Assembly: GCA_020726505.1 (NCBI GenBank)
Contig: JAHLEZ010000036.1
Location: 372,001-436,000, forward strand
Origin: Leptodontidium sp. MPI-SDFR-AT-0119
Lineage: Eukaryota > Ascomycota > Leotiomycetes > Helotiales > Leptodontidiaceae
DNA: 64,000 nucleotides
Direction: 5' to 3'
The translations under genes and the position numbers were made by a program. Each line of letters begins with the position of its first letter. Within the stretch, counting starts at the first letter, position 1. The notes beneath the pieces are model-generated. The model was not told the DNA's origin. It searched no databases and saw only the letters and a list, made by a program, of their open reading frames with translations. This document shows positions 1-11,016 of this stretch, one piece after another.

Positions 1-1831
1 TCTAAGAAAAGGAGGTAGTGCACACAGGAGATGCGGAGTGGAGTGAGTGCAGAGCAAGTAGAAGAGAAGATCGGAACACAAGAATATAGCCAACCCTCTA
101 TATCTTATCTCATCCATTAGCAGCTCACATGGGAGAGCAGAGCAGAGCAAAATCCATCCCATCCCGCCCTCAAGTGAAGATCCATCCACCTCACTGCTTC
201 TAGGTTCCTTGGCCGGCTTGGCTTGGCTTGTATCCCAGTCGTCTGGTCTCCGTAGGTGTCCATCCCGCAGTTCACTCTCCTGTAAATGCATACTGCATGC
301 TGCAACGTTAAATTCATGTATAGTATCCACTAGTACATAGATCGAATACTGTGGCATTGGGTTTTGCTTCCCGATACCGGGCTCTGGATGGTTTGGAAGT
401 CTAGAATTGACAGGCAAATTATCAGACGATACTTTGTGAACTTTGCAAGGATCCTTTTGACAAGGAGACCAAGCAAGCGAAACCTAAAGTAACAATCCCT
501 ACTTCCACATCTAAAGAACACCGACCATCAAATAGTCTATCAAAAAAGTGCCACAACAACCGACCCAAACCAAACCGAATCAAACAAGCGCCACGGGAAA
601 CGACCCCGAATACAGAAAGATATTACGTTGCAAGCGCCGCGCGAAGCAGCAAAGACACTCTTGCTATGGGCCGATCTGATAAGATAAAAGAAAAAAATCT
701 CTCTTCTCGCCAAGTCATTCACTCCCTTTCCCCTCCCTTGGCAAGTGCATCGTGGAAGGGATCATCGTTCGTGGATACTGGACAGTTATGACGCCGAGGG
801 CCAATTGGATCTTGGGATCCCGAGCTAGGGGCTTGGTAGTTATGCTATCTGGAGTGTTTATGCTATCGAGTTGCATGGGTGAGGACCAAGAACTTAGTTA
901 GTCAATTGTTAGCTAAGCTTGAAGCATGAGGGTTGAGACTTTGCACGACAGGACGACGACTGAGTGTGTGAATTTTCAGAACTGGGGAAATGAAAGGCGA
1001 GCTGATTTAAAACTTACAAGCTTTTGAGAAGATTTTCTGTAAGTTTGAAAGCTCACATTCTGATTTTAAAGCACGGAGAAAGCTGTAAGTATCTGGTGTT
1101 TTGGAAACTTTAATCCTGTCACATCTCCCTCCATCAATCCAGACCTGCAACACACTACGCTACACTACACCATGAAATTAATATGAAAGCAACATGTTAA
1201 CAAAACCCCTCGGGATATATGCTCCTTCCATAACCACAGAAAAGACCACTATATCAATCATCCACCCAAGAACTCCAGCTCGAAATGTCTCTTGCTCCAA
1301 GAGGAACTTGCGCGCTGAAATCACGATAGGGATGGAGTAATACAACATCTGATCTCGCTCAGTCACAATTAAACAACGCCATTTTTCATCGGACTCGGAT
1401 CAGAACTACAACTACTAGGATTTTACCTGTTTTTTCACAGGTTCATAGACAGTACCACGCTGTTGGACTACGGCGATTTAGTTAGCAACTACATTTCACC
1501 CCAGAGATTTCTTTGAACCAAGTAAATCTCTTACCATATCAAGCTTCCAACAATATGACCTTGCGGTCGTCTCATCCCAGAAATGTTCATAGCCCGCCAA
1601 ATTCCTCGTTTTGGGAATCGTGTCTCCAATCATCTTCATCTTCCCAACTCTAGTAAACCTACTAATCTAGAATCTCGTGGGATGTTTTTCTTCTCGACTT
1701 TCCCCGTATGGTTTTTGGAACTTATTTTTTTTCCTTTCGATTTTGTTCCTTATGAGTCACGATGTCATAGTAGTTATACAGATCAATAATAATCCTCCTC
1801 CGTGTAAAGAGCATATGAATACAGTAACTAC
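1..1831. other. Intergenic, no gene recognised
   Basis: Only short open frames without codon structure or recognisable motifs are present. The tract is rich in direct and inverted short A/T and G/A runs. No tRNA or repeat array was found. It may hold the promoter of a gene left of the window and the 3' region of the membrane-protein gene that ends at 1832. Confidence 0.5.
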
Positions 1832-3034
1832 TTAAACATCACTCTTCCCACCCCCCATCAACGCAACCCTCTCATCCTCTCCCTCCTCCCCACCTACATC
1901 CTCACTCTCCCTCGCTCTCGCCAGTATACCCACCTCCGCAGCCCTCCCATCCTCCAACTCAACCCCCTCCTCCACCTCATCCCCCTCCCTAACACCACAA
2001 CACACCCCCTGACAAGCCTGCACAACCAAAACCGCCGCTCCCCCTAAAATATACCCGACGAAAACAAACGGGAACATAACCGCTATCAAGATACCCATGG
2101 CGACAGAACTCTGATCGAGTGGGAACCTTTGTGCCATTTTCGGGCCCCAGAGGTTGCGCAGGAGGATTAGGAAGGAGGAGAGCGCGGTGGTGGACCAGGA
2201 GAGGGGGAGGGTGTAGAGGGTCCAGACTTTGGAAGGAGGGGGTGTTAGACAGGTGTGGTGTGATTGACAATGTAAAGTAAAGTAAAGAATAGAAGGTGGT
2301 AGGTGCAGTTTTGGGGTGGGCTGCAACGAGGAGATGGTGACGGTGGTTGGAATTTGGAGATTGAGGTAGTGAGAAATAAACAGGAGGAGAGGATGGAAGG
2401 ACTTACAGAAAATCTTCGTCCCAGTCCCAGACTCCCCATCCGGATGACATAGTGTGGCAGCTTGTATACTCAATCCCCCGAGTACTAGAGACGTGAGCGT
2501 GAGGAGGAAGAAGAACGTCCCAGCTACGAAGTGGTGCGCGGATGTGCTTTTGATAGGTGGTTTCTTGGGGTTCATCCATGTGTGTGTTTGAGTTTCTGTC
2601 TGTGGTTGCGGTTGCGGTGCTGGTTCGGGTGTCGATGTCGAAGTTGATATTCCTGCTGAAGTGGGAGGTTGATAAGGTGGCGGTGCATCTCTCTCTCTTT
2701 CATTTTCTCCCCCTTCTTCCGCTTCGATATCTCTAGACGAGGTTTGAGTACCTACAGGAAATGTCTCAGGTGCGGTTTCTGGGTCTTGGGCAGCAGCTTC
2801 GGCGGCTAGCTTTGATTTCGGCTCATCACAAACACCAGGTGTTGTCCACCTAGTAGCGTTCGTGAAGAGGACAGCTAGAAGACCGAAGAGGAGGGGGAGA
2901 AAGGGTGCCCAGTCTGGTGCGAGACCGTGCATGAAGGATGCGTATTTGAGGCATTGGGGGGAGGATGTGTGGTGGGCGGTTTGGGTGTGGGTGTTGGTAT
3001 GGACTGAGACGGTGATGTGTGTTGAGGGCGGCAT
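1832..3034 (-). CDS. Four-pass membrane protein of unknown function
   Basis: I do not recognise the family. The frame is open for 400 codons. A strong donor (gtaagt, at 2406 on the minus strand) and an acceptor after a CTAAC branch point (at 2227) define a 180-nt intron; splicing keeps the frame and gives about 340 residues. Four hydrophobic segments are visible: one near the N terminus after a His/Thr-rich start, one after a long Pro/Glu/Thr-rich hydrophilic stretch of about 100 residues, and two just after the intron. The C-terminal tail is strongly acidic. The layout suggests an integral membrane protein with an extended cytosolic or lumenal loop. The retained intron would insert 60 residues between the second and third membrane segments. 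Expression and splicing are inferred from signals only. Confidence 0.65.
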   Translation of the reverse strand: MPPSTHITVSVHTNTHTQTAHHTSSPQCLKYASFMHGLAPDWAPFLPLLFGLLAVLFTNATRWTTPGVCDEPKSKLAAEAAAQDPETAPETFPVGTQTSSRDIEAEEGGENERERDAPPPYQPPTSAGISTSTSTPEPAPQPQPQTETQTHTWMNPKKPPIKSTSAHHFVAGTFFFLLTLTSLVLGGLSIQAATLCHPDGESGTGTKIFCKSFHPLLLFISHYLNLQIPTTVTISSLQPTPKLHLPPSILYFTLHCQSHHTCLTPPPSKVWTLYTLPLSWSTTALSSFLILLRNLWGPKMAQRFPLDQSSVAMGILIAVMFPFVFVGYILGGAAVLVVQACQGVCCGVREGDEVEEGVELEDGRAAEVGILARARESEDVGGEEGEDERVALMGGGKSDV

Positions 3035-3527
3035 TGTTTTGATTTTGATTTCGATACGGATTTGAGATGGTGAGATAGTGTGTGTATAGCCAGGTATGGA
3101 TGTATGCTTCAGTCGAATAGTGGAAACTGGGATATCAAGAAGGAAGGAGACGGTGGGATGGATGACGGATGATTCGATTCGGTTTGGTTTGGCTTAGAAC
3201 TACTCACTACTGTAAGAGTGAGAGCGAGAGATGAAACGGAAGGAGGGACATCTGAAAATGGGAAGTGAGATGAAGAAGGTTGAGAGCAGGAAAGAAATGA
3301 GGTGGGCGCAGCGAGGGCTGACTCCAGCTACAAGGCTGACATGCTGTGCCGCAAATCAAGCTTCCTGGCAAGGCAGACCAAGGCGAGAGCAGCCGTGTCT
3401 TCCCGCATTTGGGACCTGATGCATCTCATAACGTGGAAACATATGCACTGTTTACGCGTTGAGGTTGAGATCGCAGTGCTATTCCAACGATATGCAAATA
3501 TTCCCGGTATCTCATCTCATCTAGTCG
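3035..3527. other. Spacer between membrane-protein gene and VPS54 3' end
   Basis: The 5' flank of the membrane-protein gene lies next to the 3' end of VPS54; both genes are on the minus strand. The first 150 bases upstream of position 3034 hold pyrimidine-rich and GATTCGG-type repeats. No independent gene is supported. Confidence 0.4.
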
Positions 3528-6500
3528 CTAAGCGGTCGCAGCGCTGGTCTGCGCCTTTTCTAATTCATCTACAGCTGTATTTCCTTTCCCATTCGTCTCT
3601 TCGTCAGAACTACTCTTCCCATTCGCCACAGGCGCTTCCACTTTTTCTACATCCTTTTCCTTTTCTTCGATCGGAGCAGGAGGAGGTGGTGGAGTGGCTA
3701 CTTTCGGTTTCGGGACGTTCTTCGCTTTGACGAGGTTCACGAGATAATCACCCGCGTCACCAGCACCGTCTAGGCTTCCGATCTTAGTCTTGAAATGTTC
3801 CGTGTCACGCAGCATCCTAGAGTATGTTAGTTGAAGAATCCAAAGTCAGGGTTATAAGGGAAAGACATACCTGGCCTGCGCACCCTCACTCCCCAACACC
3901 ACATCGCCAAATGCCTTGCCCCACTGCTCCTTGTAGCTTTTAAACACAGGCTCCATGATCATCTTGACTGTCATATCTGGAAGATGCTTAGAGAGAACAC
4001 GATGGAGAGTACTTGTTTCCTTAGTTAAAGTCTCCATATACGTGTTCACACCATCCTTGCTTTGCTCCCAGTTGATGAGTTTCATGGCTTTGGCGTGAGC
4101 AGTTGCTCGGCCGGCCATTATGTCAACAAGTTTGTCGTAGATCGATTGTTGGTGTTCTAGGTAGGCTCGACGGACTTTGTCGAATTCGCCCATTAGCGAG
4201 GAAACGGCCGAGCCGGAGCCAGAATGTCGACGGACAAATTCGCGGATGTGAGGAATGAGACTGCTAATGAAGGATAATGCTTGAGCAGCGAGAGCGAGAT
4301 GTTTGGTTGTGATATTTTTCAAGCCGGCAGAACGAGTTGCTCCTGCGCCGAGGATGAGTTGTGTACAGCGAGAGTTGAAGAGACTTAAGTACGAGATCAT
4401 GGATGTAGCGATTTCAGATGTCATGGATGGAATGCCGGTGTTGAGATGGAGGAAGGATGAGAGGCCGTGCAAGCATAGGATTGCAGAGACTGGGAGGATA
4501 AAAGATTCGCTTTCTATGTGAGCAGGACGAGTGGTCGATTTCGAGGGTGCTCCTGAAGGCGTCGAGGTCCCAGAGTTTCCATTCACCTGAGCAGCAAGAA
4601 GGCTTGCAACAGTATCGGGCTGTGATTGTTTAGATGGAGATTGCCAAATTTTGCTTCCTGAACTCCAAGCTTCTGCATCCTCGGTACTTGCAGAGAGTAT
4701 CCGCATTAACTCTTCATTGTCTGCATCGGTGAAGTCTTTTGCATTCCAAGGGTCTGCCTCCATCCCAGTGGCCAATGCTTGACGTTCGGATTCGCTCATT
4801 TGTTGTACAAAGTCTTTAATGTGACCGTTCACAACATTCTTGAGAGCCGTGCCACTTCGTCCAGACACGGCCTCACACTCGTTGGCGAAGAGAAGATTTA
4901 AAGTGAAGTATCGAAGGAAATTCTCGACTGAAAGGTGTATGCTTTGCTCGGATCGTACTCGAAGGACCTTCACAATCTTATCCTGTGCAATATCCACTGC
5001 TTGCCCGAGAAGGTTTGACATGTCGAGTGTTTGATGCATCTCTTCTTGGATCTCTCGACCGGAATTTCCCTTCAATGGGGCCGAACTCATTCGGCTGTCA
5101 ATTGCAGCCATGTTTGGACTTCTTGGAGGGGATCTCAGCCCGGAAGAAGGATCTCCGAGGGTGCTAGTCACATCAAGGAGCACCTTGACTTGTGTTCCAA
5201 GCCTTCTGAGAGTCTCGCCAACGCCAATATATGTCTTCTTGAGGAGCTCCTCAGCGTCTTCGGGTTCCAGGGCACGTAAATTCCTTGCAAGAATTGACGA
5301 CTTCTCCTGTTGGGTCTTTTGCCTTCCACCTCCCATCGTAGAAGCAGACATCATTGAATCTGCATCATCATCATTTGAGGCTGGTAGTGGTCTGCGTATG
5401 ATATTCCGCAGTTCTCGTAAGACCGCTTCCCGATAGGCTGTGGTGGCTGGAGAAGTGTGTCGAGCACGATGAAGCCCACTAAGATTTCCCAAAAGTTCTG
5501 TTCTGAATTTGTCACTCATCGCCAGGTAGGCTGGATATGCAGATGGTTCCCGATTATGGCCTCCTCTGGACCTTTGTGAAGAACTGCTCCAGCGTTGTAA
5601 AGTGTCAGGCGTAGATACTGACTCTACATGATGTCGAAGATCGCCAATCAGAGCATTGAGGAATCTAGTTTCATAAACCTTGCCGATGCGCAGCCGTAAC
5701 AAATCCAGGTCACTATTCACACTATTCAAAGCTGCTGCTCCCCTGAGGTCCCTGAGCTGGATTTTGGTGTCTTTGCTGGCCACTCCAGAAATGAGCTTCT
5801 CCAAGCCGTCGATTGCATCCAAAGCTTTGTCGACATCGCCTTCATCGACCAGAGACTCGCAACTTGCAAGTCCTTCCACAACTTGTTTCAATTGTTGAAC
5901 AGCATCACTCAACTGCTTGAGATTTTCCCTCCGCCGTTTCTTCTTGACAATATTCAGTCCCCCGACAGCCATTTCTTCATCCAGAGTTGCCAGTTCCTTT
6001 CGTAGAGCTTTGATACGGTCTACGGATTCCGCGGCTTCGTGATGCAGCTCTCTCAGTGATCCCAAGGCAGCAAAGAAAGAAGTTGACGCAGTTGATATTG
6101 AAGAGATCAGATGCACCTCAATAGTATCCATATACCATGACAGTTTCTCTTGAAGAATCGCATTGGTCGCTAAGGCCTTCCTTTGTCCCACAGCCACTCC
6201 ATTTGAAGCTCTCCGTTCATCTGGAGAACCAGGCGCCGGTTTGACCACCTCAGATCGCTCACTGACCACATCGAAAGTCCGCGGGTTTTCCAGATGAAAG
6301 TCCTCTTCGAAATAAACGTTTGGTATTGTTGATAGGGGCGTAGTCGCATGCGCGGCCCTTCTCCCTGGGCCCCCGCTTGTCCTGCGTTTTATGGTTGGGG
6401 TCTCGATGGACGATGCTAGCGAGGCAAGTGAAGCTTTTCGAGAAAGATTCGGTCGACTTGCTGATTTGCGGTCCATATCCAGGAGGTCTGAAAAGTCATC

Positions 6501-7055
6501 AGATTTGCCTTTCCTAAAGAGCTGTGTCCCTCCATCATCTTCATTGTCCTTGGCTCGCTGTAATGCATCATAAAGACCTCCAACTTGGGTAAGATATGGT
6601 TTGAACTCGGATGGGTCGACGTGTGCGATGTTTGTGAGGGTAACAGGGGGTATATCTCGAGCGGTAGGTGGTTTATGGGCGCTCGAAGCTGGAGCAGATG
6701 TATGTGGGATAAGGCCTGTTCGAACGATCGGTGGTTGCAGCAGGGTTGATATAGCTATAAGTGTTAGTAGCTACGATCCCCAATTTATGAAAACGTACCA
6801 TTTTGACTAGATTCATTCAAGCCATGCCAATGTGCCGCCGTATCTAATGTGCCACCTATAGAATGTATTGAGCTGGCCGTAGAACCTCGCCGGGGCTGGA
6901 ACCTTCCACTGGAGCCTGGCCTTTCGTCTGTCAGCGCCCATCACCCCGCATACCATGTCCAGTACTGACCTGGGGAAAGGATATTCGCTTCGAGAGGGAG
7001 TAGGTGATATGGGAGAAAGACTGTCGATCGAATATCGCGGCGCCGGAGATGCCAT
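3528..7055 (-). CDS. VPS54: Vps54, GARP tethering complex subunit
   Basis: Vps54 is a subunit of the Golgi-associated retrograde protein (GARP) complex, which tethers endosome-derived vesicles at the trans-Golgi. Four exons read cleanly: 7055-6970, 6908-6799, 6754-3871 and 3816-3528, joined by introns of 61, 44 and 54 nt; the last two have clear CTAAC branch points. The product is about 1122 residues. The N-terminal 150 residues are Ser/Pro-rich and disordered. A coiled-coil tethering region follows around residues 260-400, and the Vps54 C-terminal domain lies around 815-910. The last exon begins MLRDTEHF, matching the conserved C-terminal segment of the family, and ends in a low-complexity Pro/Glu/Lys tail. 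The start at 7055 (MASPAPR) is preferred; an in-frame upstream ATG at 7163 exists. It is divergent from MCM5. Confidence 0.9.
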
Positions 7056-7833
7056 TGTGATGGACCTCTGGACTTGAGCTTCGAGCCAAGACTGATGGCT
7101 GCTCGTTGCTCGTCGGCTCCCCAATTGATTCTGCCAACCTCCAACCTCCCCACAACAGTCCAACGGAGTTTCTCCTTCAAGTGTCGCCTATCGGGGTGGG
7201 TGTTCGTGGTACAGAGGTCGAAATAGAGGAGTCACTTTGAGGCAAAGTCAAAGAAAGGCCACGGGGACGGGCGTGCGGGCGAAATGGCAACGCGCTTGGT
7301 GACGAATCGATGAATCGCTATCTGGGTATCATTGCAGAGAGAAGACGAGCGCAGGGCGATGCGAGGAGCTCAAAGCCTGGTGAGTCGTGGGCATATTATC
7401 GCCGGTCGGTTTGGCTGTGGTTGTTTATTGTATTGTCGATATCCATCCCAACTTGAAGCTCTGGATCTGATCTGGAGCCTTTCGCGGCCGAGTCGGGCTT
7501 GGGCAGGGGTCTCCCGCCAGCACTACTGCAAGCACTTTAACAGCCAGAAAATGCCAAGCAATTTCAGACGCGCTCTTCGCGAAAGTACGCGGTCTCCTTT
7601 TCTTTCGCGTCGAGATTGATCTTCCTCATCCCTCCCCCTCCATCAACAACTCCACCACAACAGTACACCCTCTCTTCCACCACGACGACGACAACAACAA
7701 GAATACGACTTCTGAAAGTCGCAGATCAGGTCCAATATCCGACTGCTCCCCGCCACGCCCTTTCTTCTCTTCGAAGCCGGTCTGCATTGTTGACTTGCTC
7801 CTCGCCCCCTTTTCGCAGCGCCTCAACTTCACA
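7056..7833. promoter_or_regulatory. Divergent VPS54/MCM5 promoter region
   Basis: This 778-bp spacer separates the VPS54 start (minus) from the MCM5 start (plus). The 270 bp before MCM5 hold CT- and AC-rich tracts typical of fungal core promoters, plus a tight group of cell-cycle boxes listed separately. No gene is recognised inside it. Confidence 0.6.
7568..7609. promoter_or_regulatory. Clustered SBF/MBF-type boxes before MCM5
   Basis: Within 42 bp there is ACGCGC (7569-7574, an MCB-like core), CGCGAAA (7578-7584, a perfect SCB match to CRCGAAA) and TTTCGCG (7603-7609, the same SCB on the other strand). They sit about 225-265 bp upstream of the MCM5 ATG. In fungi MBF/SBF (Mbp1/Swi4-Swi6) drive G1/S transcription of replication genes, including MCMs. 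Binding here is inferred from the motifs. Confidence 0.6.
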
Positions 7834-10135
7834 ATGGACCACCGATCAGTCTACAGCTTGTCTGTCCTCCCTCCCGATGATGAGGGCGATGATACCCGCC
7901 AGCAGATACAATCACAGTTGATGCAGTTCATTCTACAGTTCAGACTCGACAGCGTCTTCATTTATCGGTGAGTCTCCTTCCCCCTCCTGCAAGGCCTCCT
8001 CTAACGTCGCACAGTGACCAAATCCGCGAGAACGTCCTCTTAAAGCAATATTATTGTGATGTTGATGTTGGACACTTGATCTCCTTCAATGAGGAACTGG
8101 CACATCGACTGGTTACAGAACCAGCAGAAATTATCCCCCTCGTAAGTTCCGTGCCTACCCACACCTTCGACCGCTGACAGAATACAGTTCGAAGCAGCTT
8201 TGAAGAAGTGTACTCATCGAATCGTCTACCCCTCCACCAAGGAAATCTCCCTCCCAGAACATCAACTCCTCCTCCACTCCTCCGCCGGAGACATCTCCAT
8301 CCGAAATCTCGACGCCCTCACAATCTCTAGACTTGTTCGTGTGCCGGGTATTGTGATTGGTGCATCAGTCCTATCTTCCAAAGCGACAGCACTCAATATC
8401 CAATGCCGAAACTGTCATCAGGTCAAGATTCTTCCCGTAGCAGGTGGATTTGCTGGAGTCTCTCTTCCAAGATACTGTGATAGAGTTAAGGCCCCAGGAG
8501 ATGATGCTTGCCCGATGGACCCTTACATTGTTGTTCACGAAAATTCTCAATTCGTCGATCAGCAAATCATCAAACTCCAGGAAGCACCCGACCAGGTTCC
8601 AGTAGGAGAACTCCCCAGACATGTACTTATCTCCACGGACCGATATCTTACAAATCGTGTGGTTCCAGGATCAAGATGTATGATTACCGGAATCTTCTCC
8701 ATTTACCAGAATAAACAATCCAAAGGATCCAGCACAACTTCCGCAGTGGCTATTCGAACCCCATATCTACGAGCAGTTGGAATTCACAGTGATGTTGATC
8801 ACACTGCAAAGGGGAATGGCATTTTCTCCGAGGAGGAAGAACAAGAATTCTTGGAAATGAGCAGAAGACCCGATCTCTACACTGTCTTTGCCAATTGCAT
8901 AGCTCCCTCGATTTACGGAAACCAGGACATCAAGAAGGCTATCGCATGTCTACTTCTAGGAGGCTCGAAGAAGATCTTACCAGATGGAATGAAGCTCCGT
9001 GGAGATATCAACGTCCTGCTTCTCGGTGACCCCGGAACTGCAAAGTCCCAATTGCTGAAGTTCGTCGAGAAAGCCGCCCCCATCGCTATCTACACATCTG
9101 GAAAAGGTTCCTCGGCAGCAGGTCTTACGGCCTCTGTTCAACGTGACCACACAACCAGAGAGTTTTATCTTGAGGGAGGAGCTATGGTGTTGGCCGACGG
9201 AGGTGTAGTCTGTATTGATGAGTTCGACAAGATGCGTGACGAAGACAGAGTGGCCATCCACGAAGCCATGGAACAACAGACCATTTCCATCGCCAAAGCA
9301 GGTATCACTACGATTCTCAATGCTCGAACTTCAGTTCTCGCCGCCGCGAATCCCATCTTCGGCCGTTATGATGATCTCAAGACACCAGGAGAGAATATTG
9401 ATTTCCAGACCACCATTCTTTCTCGTTTCGACATGATTTTCATCGTTAAGGATGATCATGATAGGAATAGGGATATCAAGATCGCCAAGCACGTTATGGG
9501 TATCAACATGGGCGGACGAGGTGTAGAAGAGCAAGCTGAAGCGGAGATTTCAGTCGATAAGATGAAGAGATATGTTAGCTACTGCAAATCGTAAGCCCCT
9601 CAAATCCAAACCACACTCACATACAAAAACTAATCCTCACAGCCGTTGCGCCCCTCGGCTCTCCCCCGAAGCCGCCGAGAAACTCTCCTCCCACTTCGTC
9701 TCCATCCGTAAACAAGTTCACGCCGCCGAACTCGAAGCCAATGCTCGCTCCTCAATCCCCATCACAGTCCGTCAACTAGAAGCCATCATCCGCATCACGG
9801 AATCTCTCGCCAAGCTCTCCCTCTCGCCCATAGCAACCGAGCAACATGTCGACGAAGCGATCCGTCTCTTCCTCGCGTCGACCATGGACGCCGTCAAGAT
9901 GGGCTCCGGACAAGGCAGTAAAGAGTTGAATGACGAGGTTAACAAGCTCGAGGAGGAGCTTAAGAAGAGATTGCCGATTGGATGGAGCACGAGTCTGCAG
10001 ACTCTCAAGAGAGAGTTGTGCGATGGCAAGGGATATAGTGAACAAGCTCTTCAGAGGGCCATTACAGTTCTGCAGAGGAGGGATACGGTCACGATTCGGG
10101 GGCAGGGAAGTCAAGTTTATAGGAGTGGTGCTTAG
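7834..10135 (+). CDS. MCM5: MCM5 replicative helicase subunit
   Basis: Mcm5 is one of six subunits of the Mcm2-7 helicase that unwinds DNA at replication origins and forks in the nucleus. Four exons: 7834-7967, 8015-8141, 8188-9590 and 9643-10135, with introns of 47, 46 and 52 nt. The product has 718 residues, the usual length. The start [12 protein letters not shown] matches the family N terminus. A zinc-binding set C160, C163, C184, C195 is visible, then the AAA+ core with Walker A (GDPGTAKS, about 367-374), Walker B (CIDEFD, about 429-434) and the arginine-finger motif SRFD (about 499-502). A winged-helix C terminus follows. All catalytic motifs are intact. SCB/MCB-like boxes upstream suggest G1/S control. 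Confidence 0.97.
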
Positions 10136-11016
10136 TCTTTTTTCTTCTTCTCTCGGGCCGCTTTGAGGACGACGTTGGTTTTCCTGGCTCACTTCATCAC
10201 CGGTATTGCCGTTTGTTTTTGTTTCATTTCCTCGCTTGGTGAGTGAGGATGAGGATGAGGCGTTTGGAGTTCGAGTCTTGAGTTGGTGCGGGATTATGTT
10301 ATGTCAGGTATGATTTGAACGCACGAGTAGGATAGGATGACGAATGGATGCGATGCGATGGGATTGACTGGAACGAGGATGAGGATGGATGAGTACCGTG
10401 TTCATTCATACAAGTAGTTGGAGCTTAGAGCCAGGAAGAGAAATAATCACAAATCACAAATGCCGAGTCATGAAAAACCAACCCAAGAAACAAAACCAGG
10501 AAATCAGAAACACACAGCACAGTAAGTGGATTTGAAAACTCTTTCTGTTTTCATTAACTGTAGCTGGCAGCATCAGCATCTTCTTCTTCTTGTCCTCTAC
10601 CCTTCCTATCTGCCATTTTTAAAGTTTTTTATCATACACACATCACGTTCCTTCCCATGGCCTGCTGCCAAAAGAGAATTCGCTTACTCTCTCGCTTTCT
10701 TGCTGGCAGGGACTTCAAAAATTCTCTTTTCTTCCTTTCATTCATTCAGTCCAGTCAAACTTCTTGATGCTCTATTTTATATGAACATCTCGCGCATAGT
10801 ATACGCTGTTTCCTCAGCTGTTCTAATGGCTGACCCTGCACTGCGGTCATGCGGGGGCGGGCGGTTTCCTCTCTCAAAAATGCCAGGTGCAGTGAAGTCA
10901 AGCACCTCCGCTTCACTTCACTTTTCATTTGCAGATCACTCGCAAAGGTAGGCATGCAGGCCCTTCAAAATATTCTTACAAAGTCAAACAAAAATCCTCA
11001 ATCCTGTTCGCACCCC
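10136..11016. other. Convergent 3' spacer between MCM5 and CTK1
   Basis: The stretch lies between two converging stop codons and should hold both 3' UTRs. It contains GATGAG-type short repeats (about 10235-10390) and T-rich tracts. I see no coding exon that continues either gene. Confidence 0.5.
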
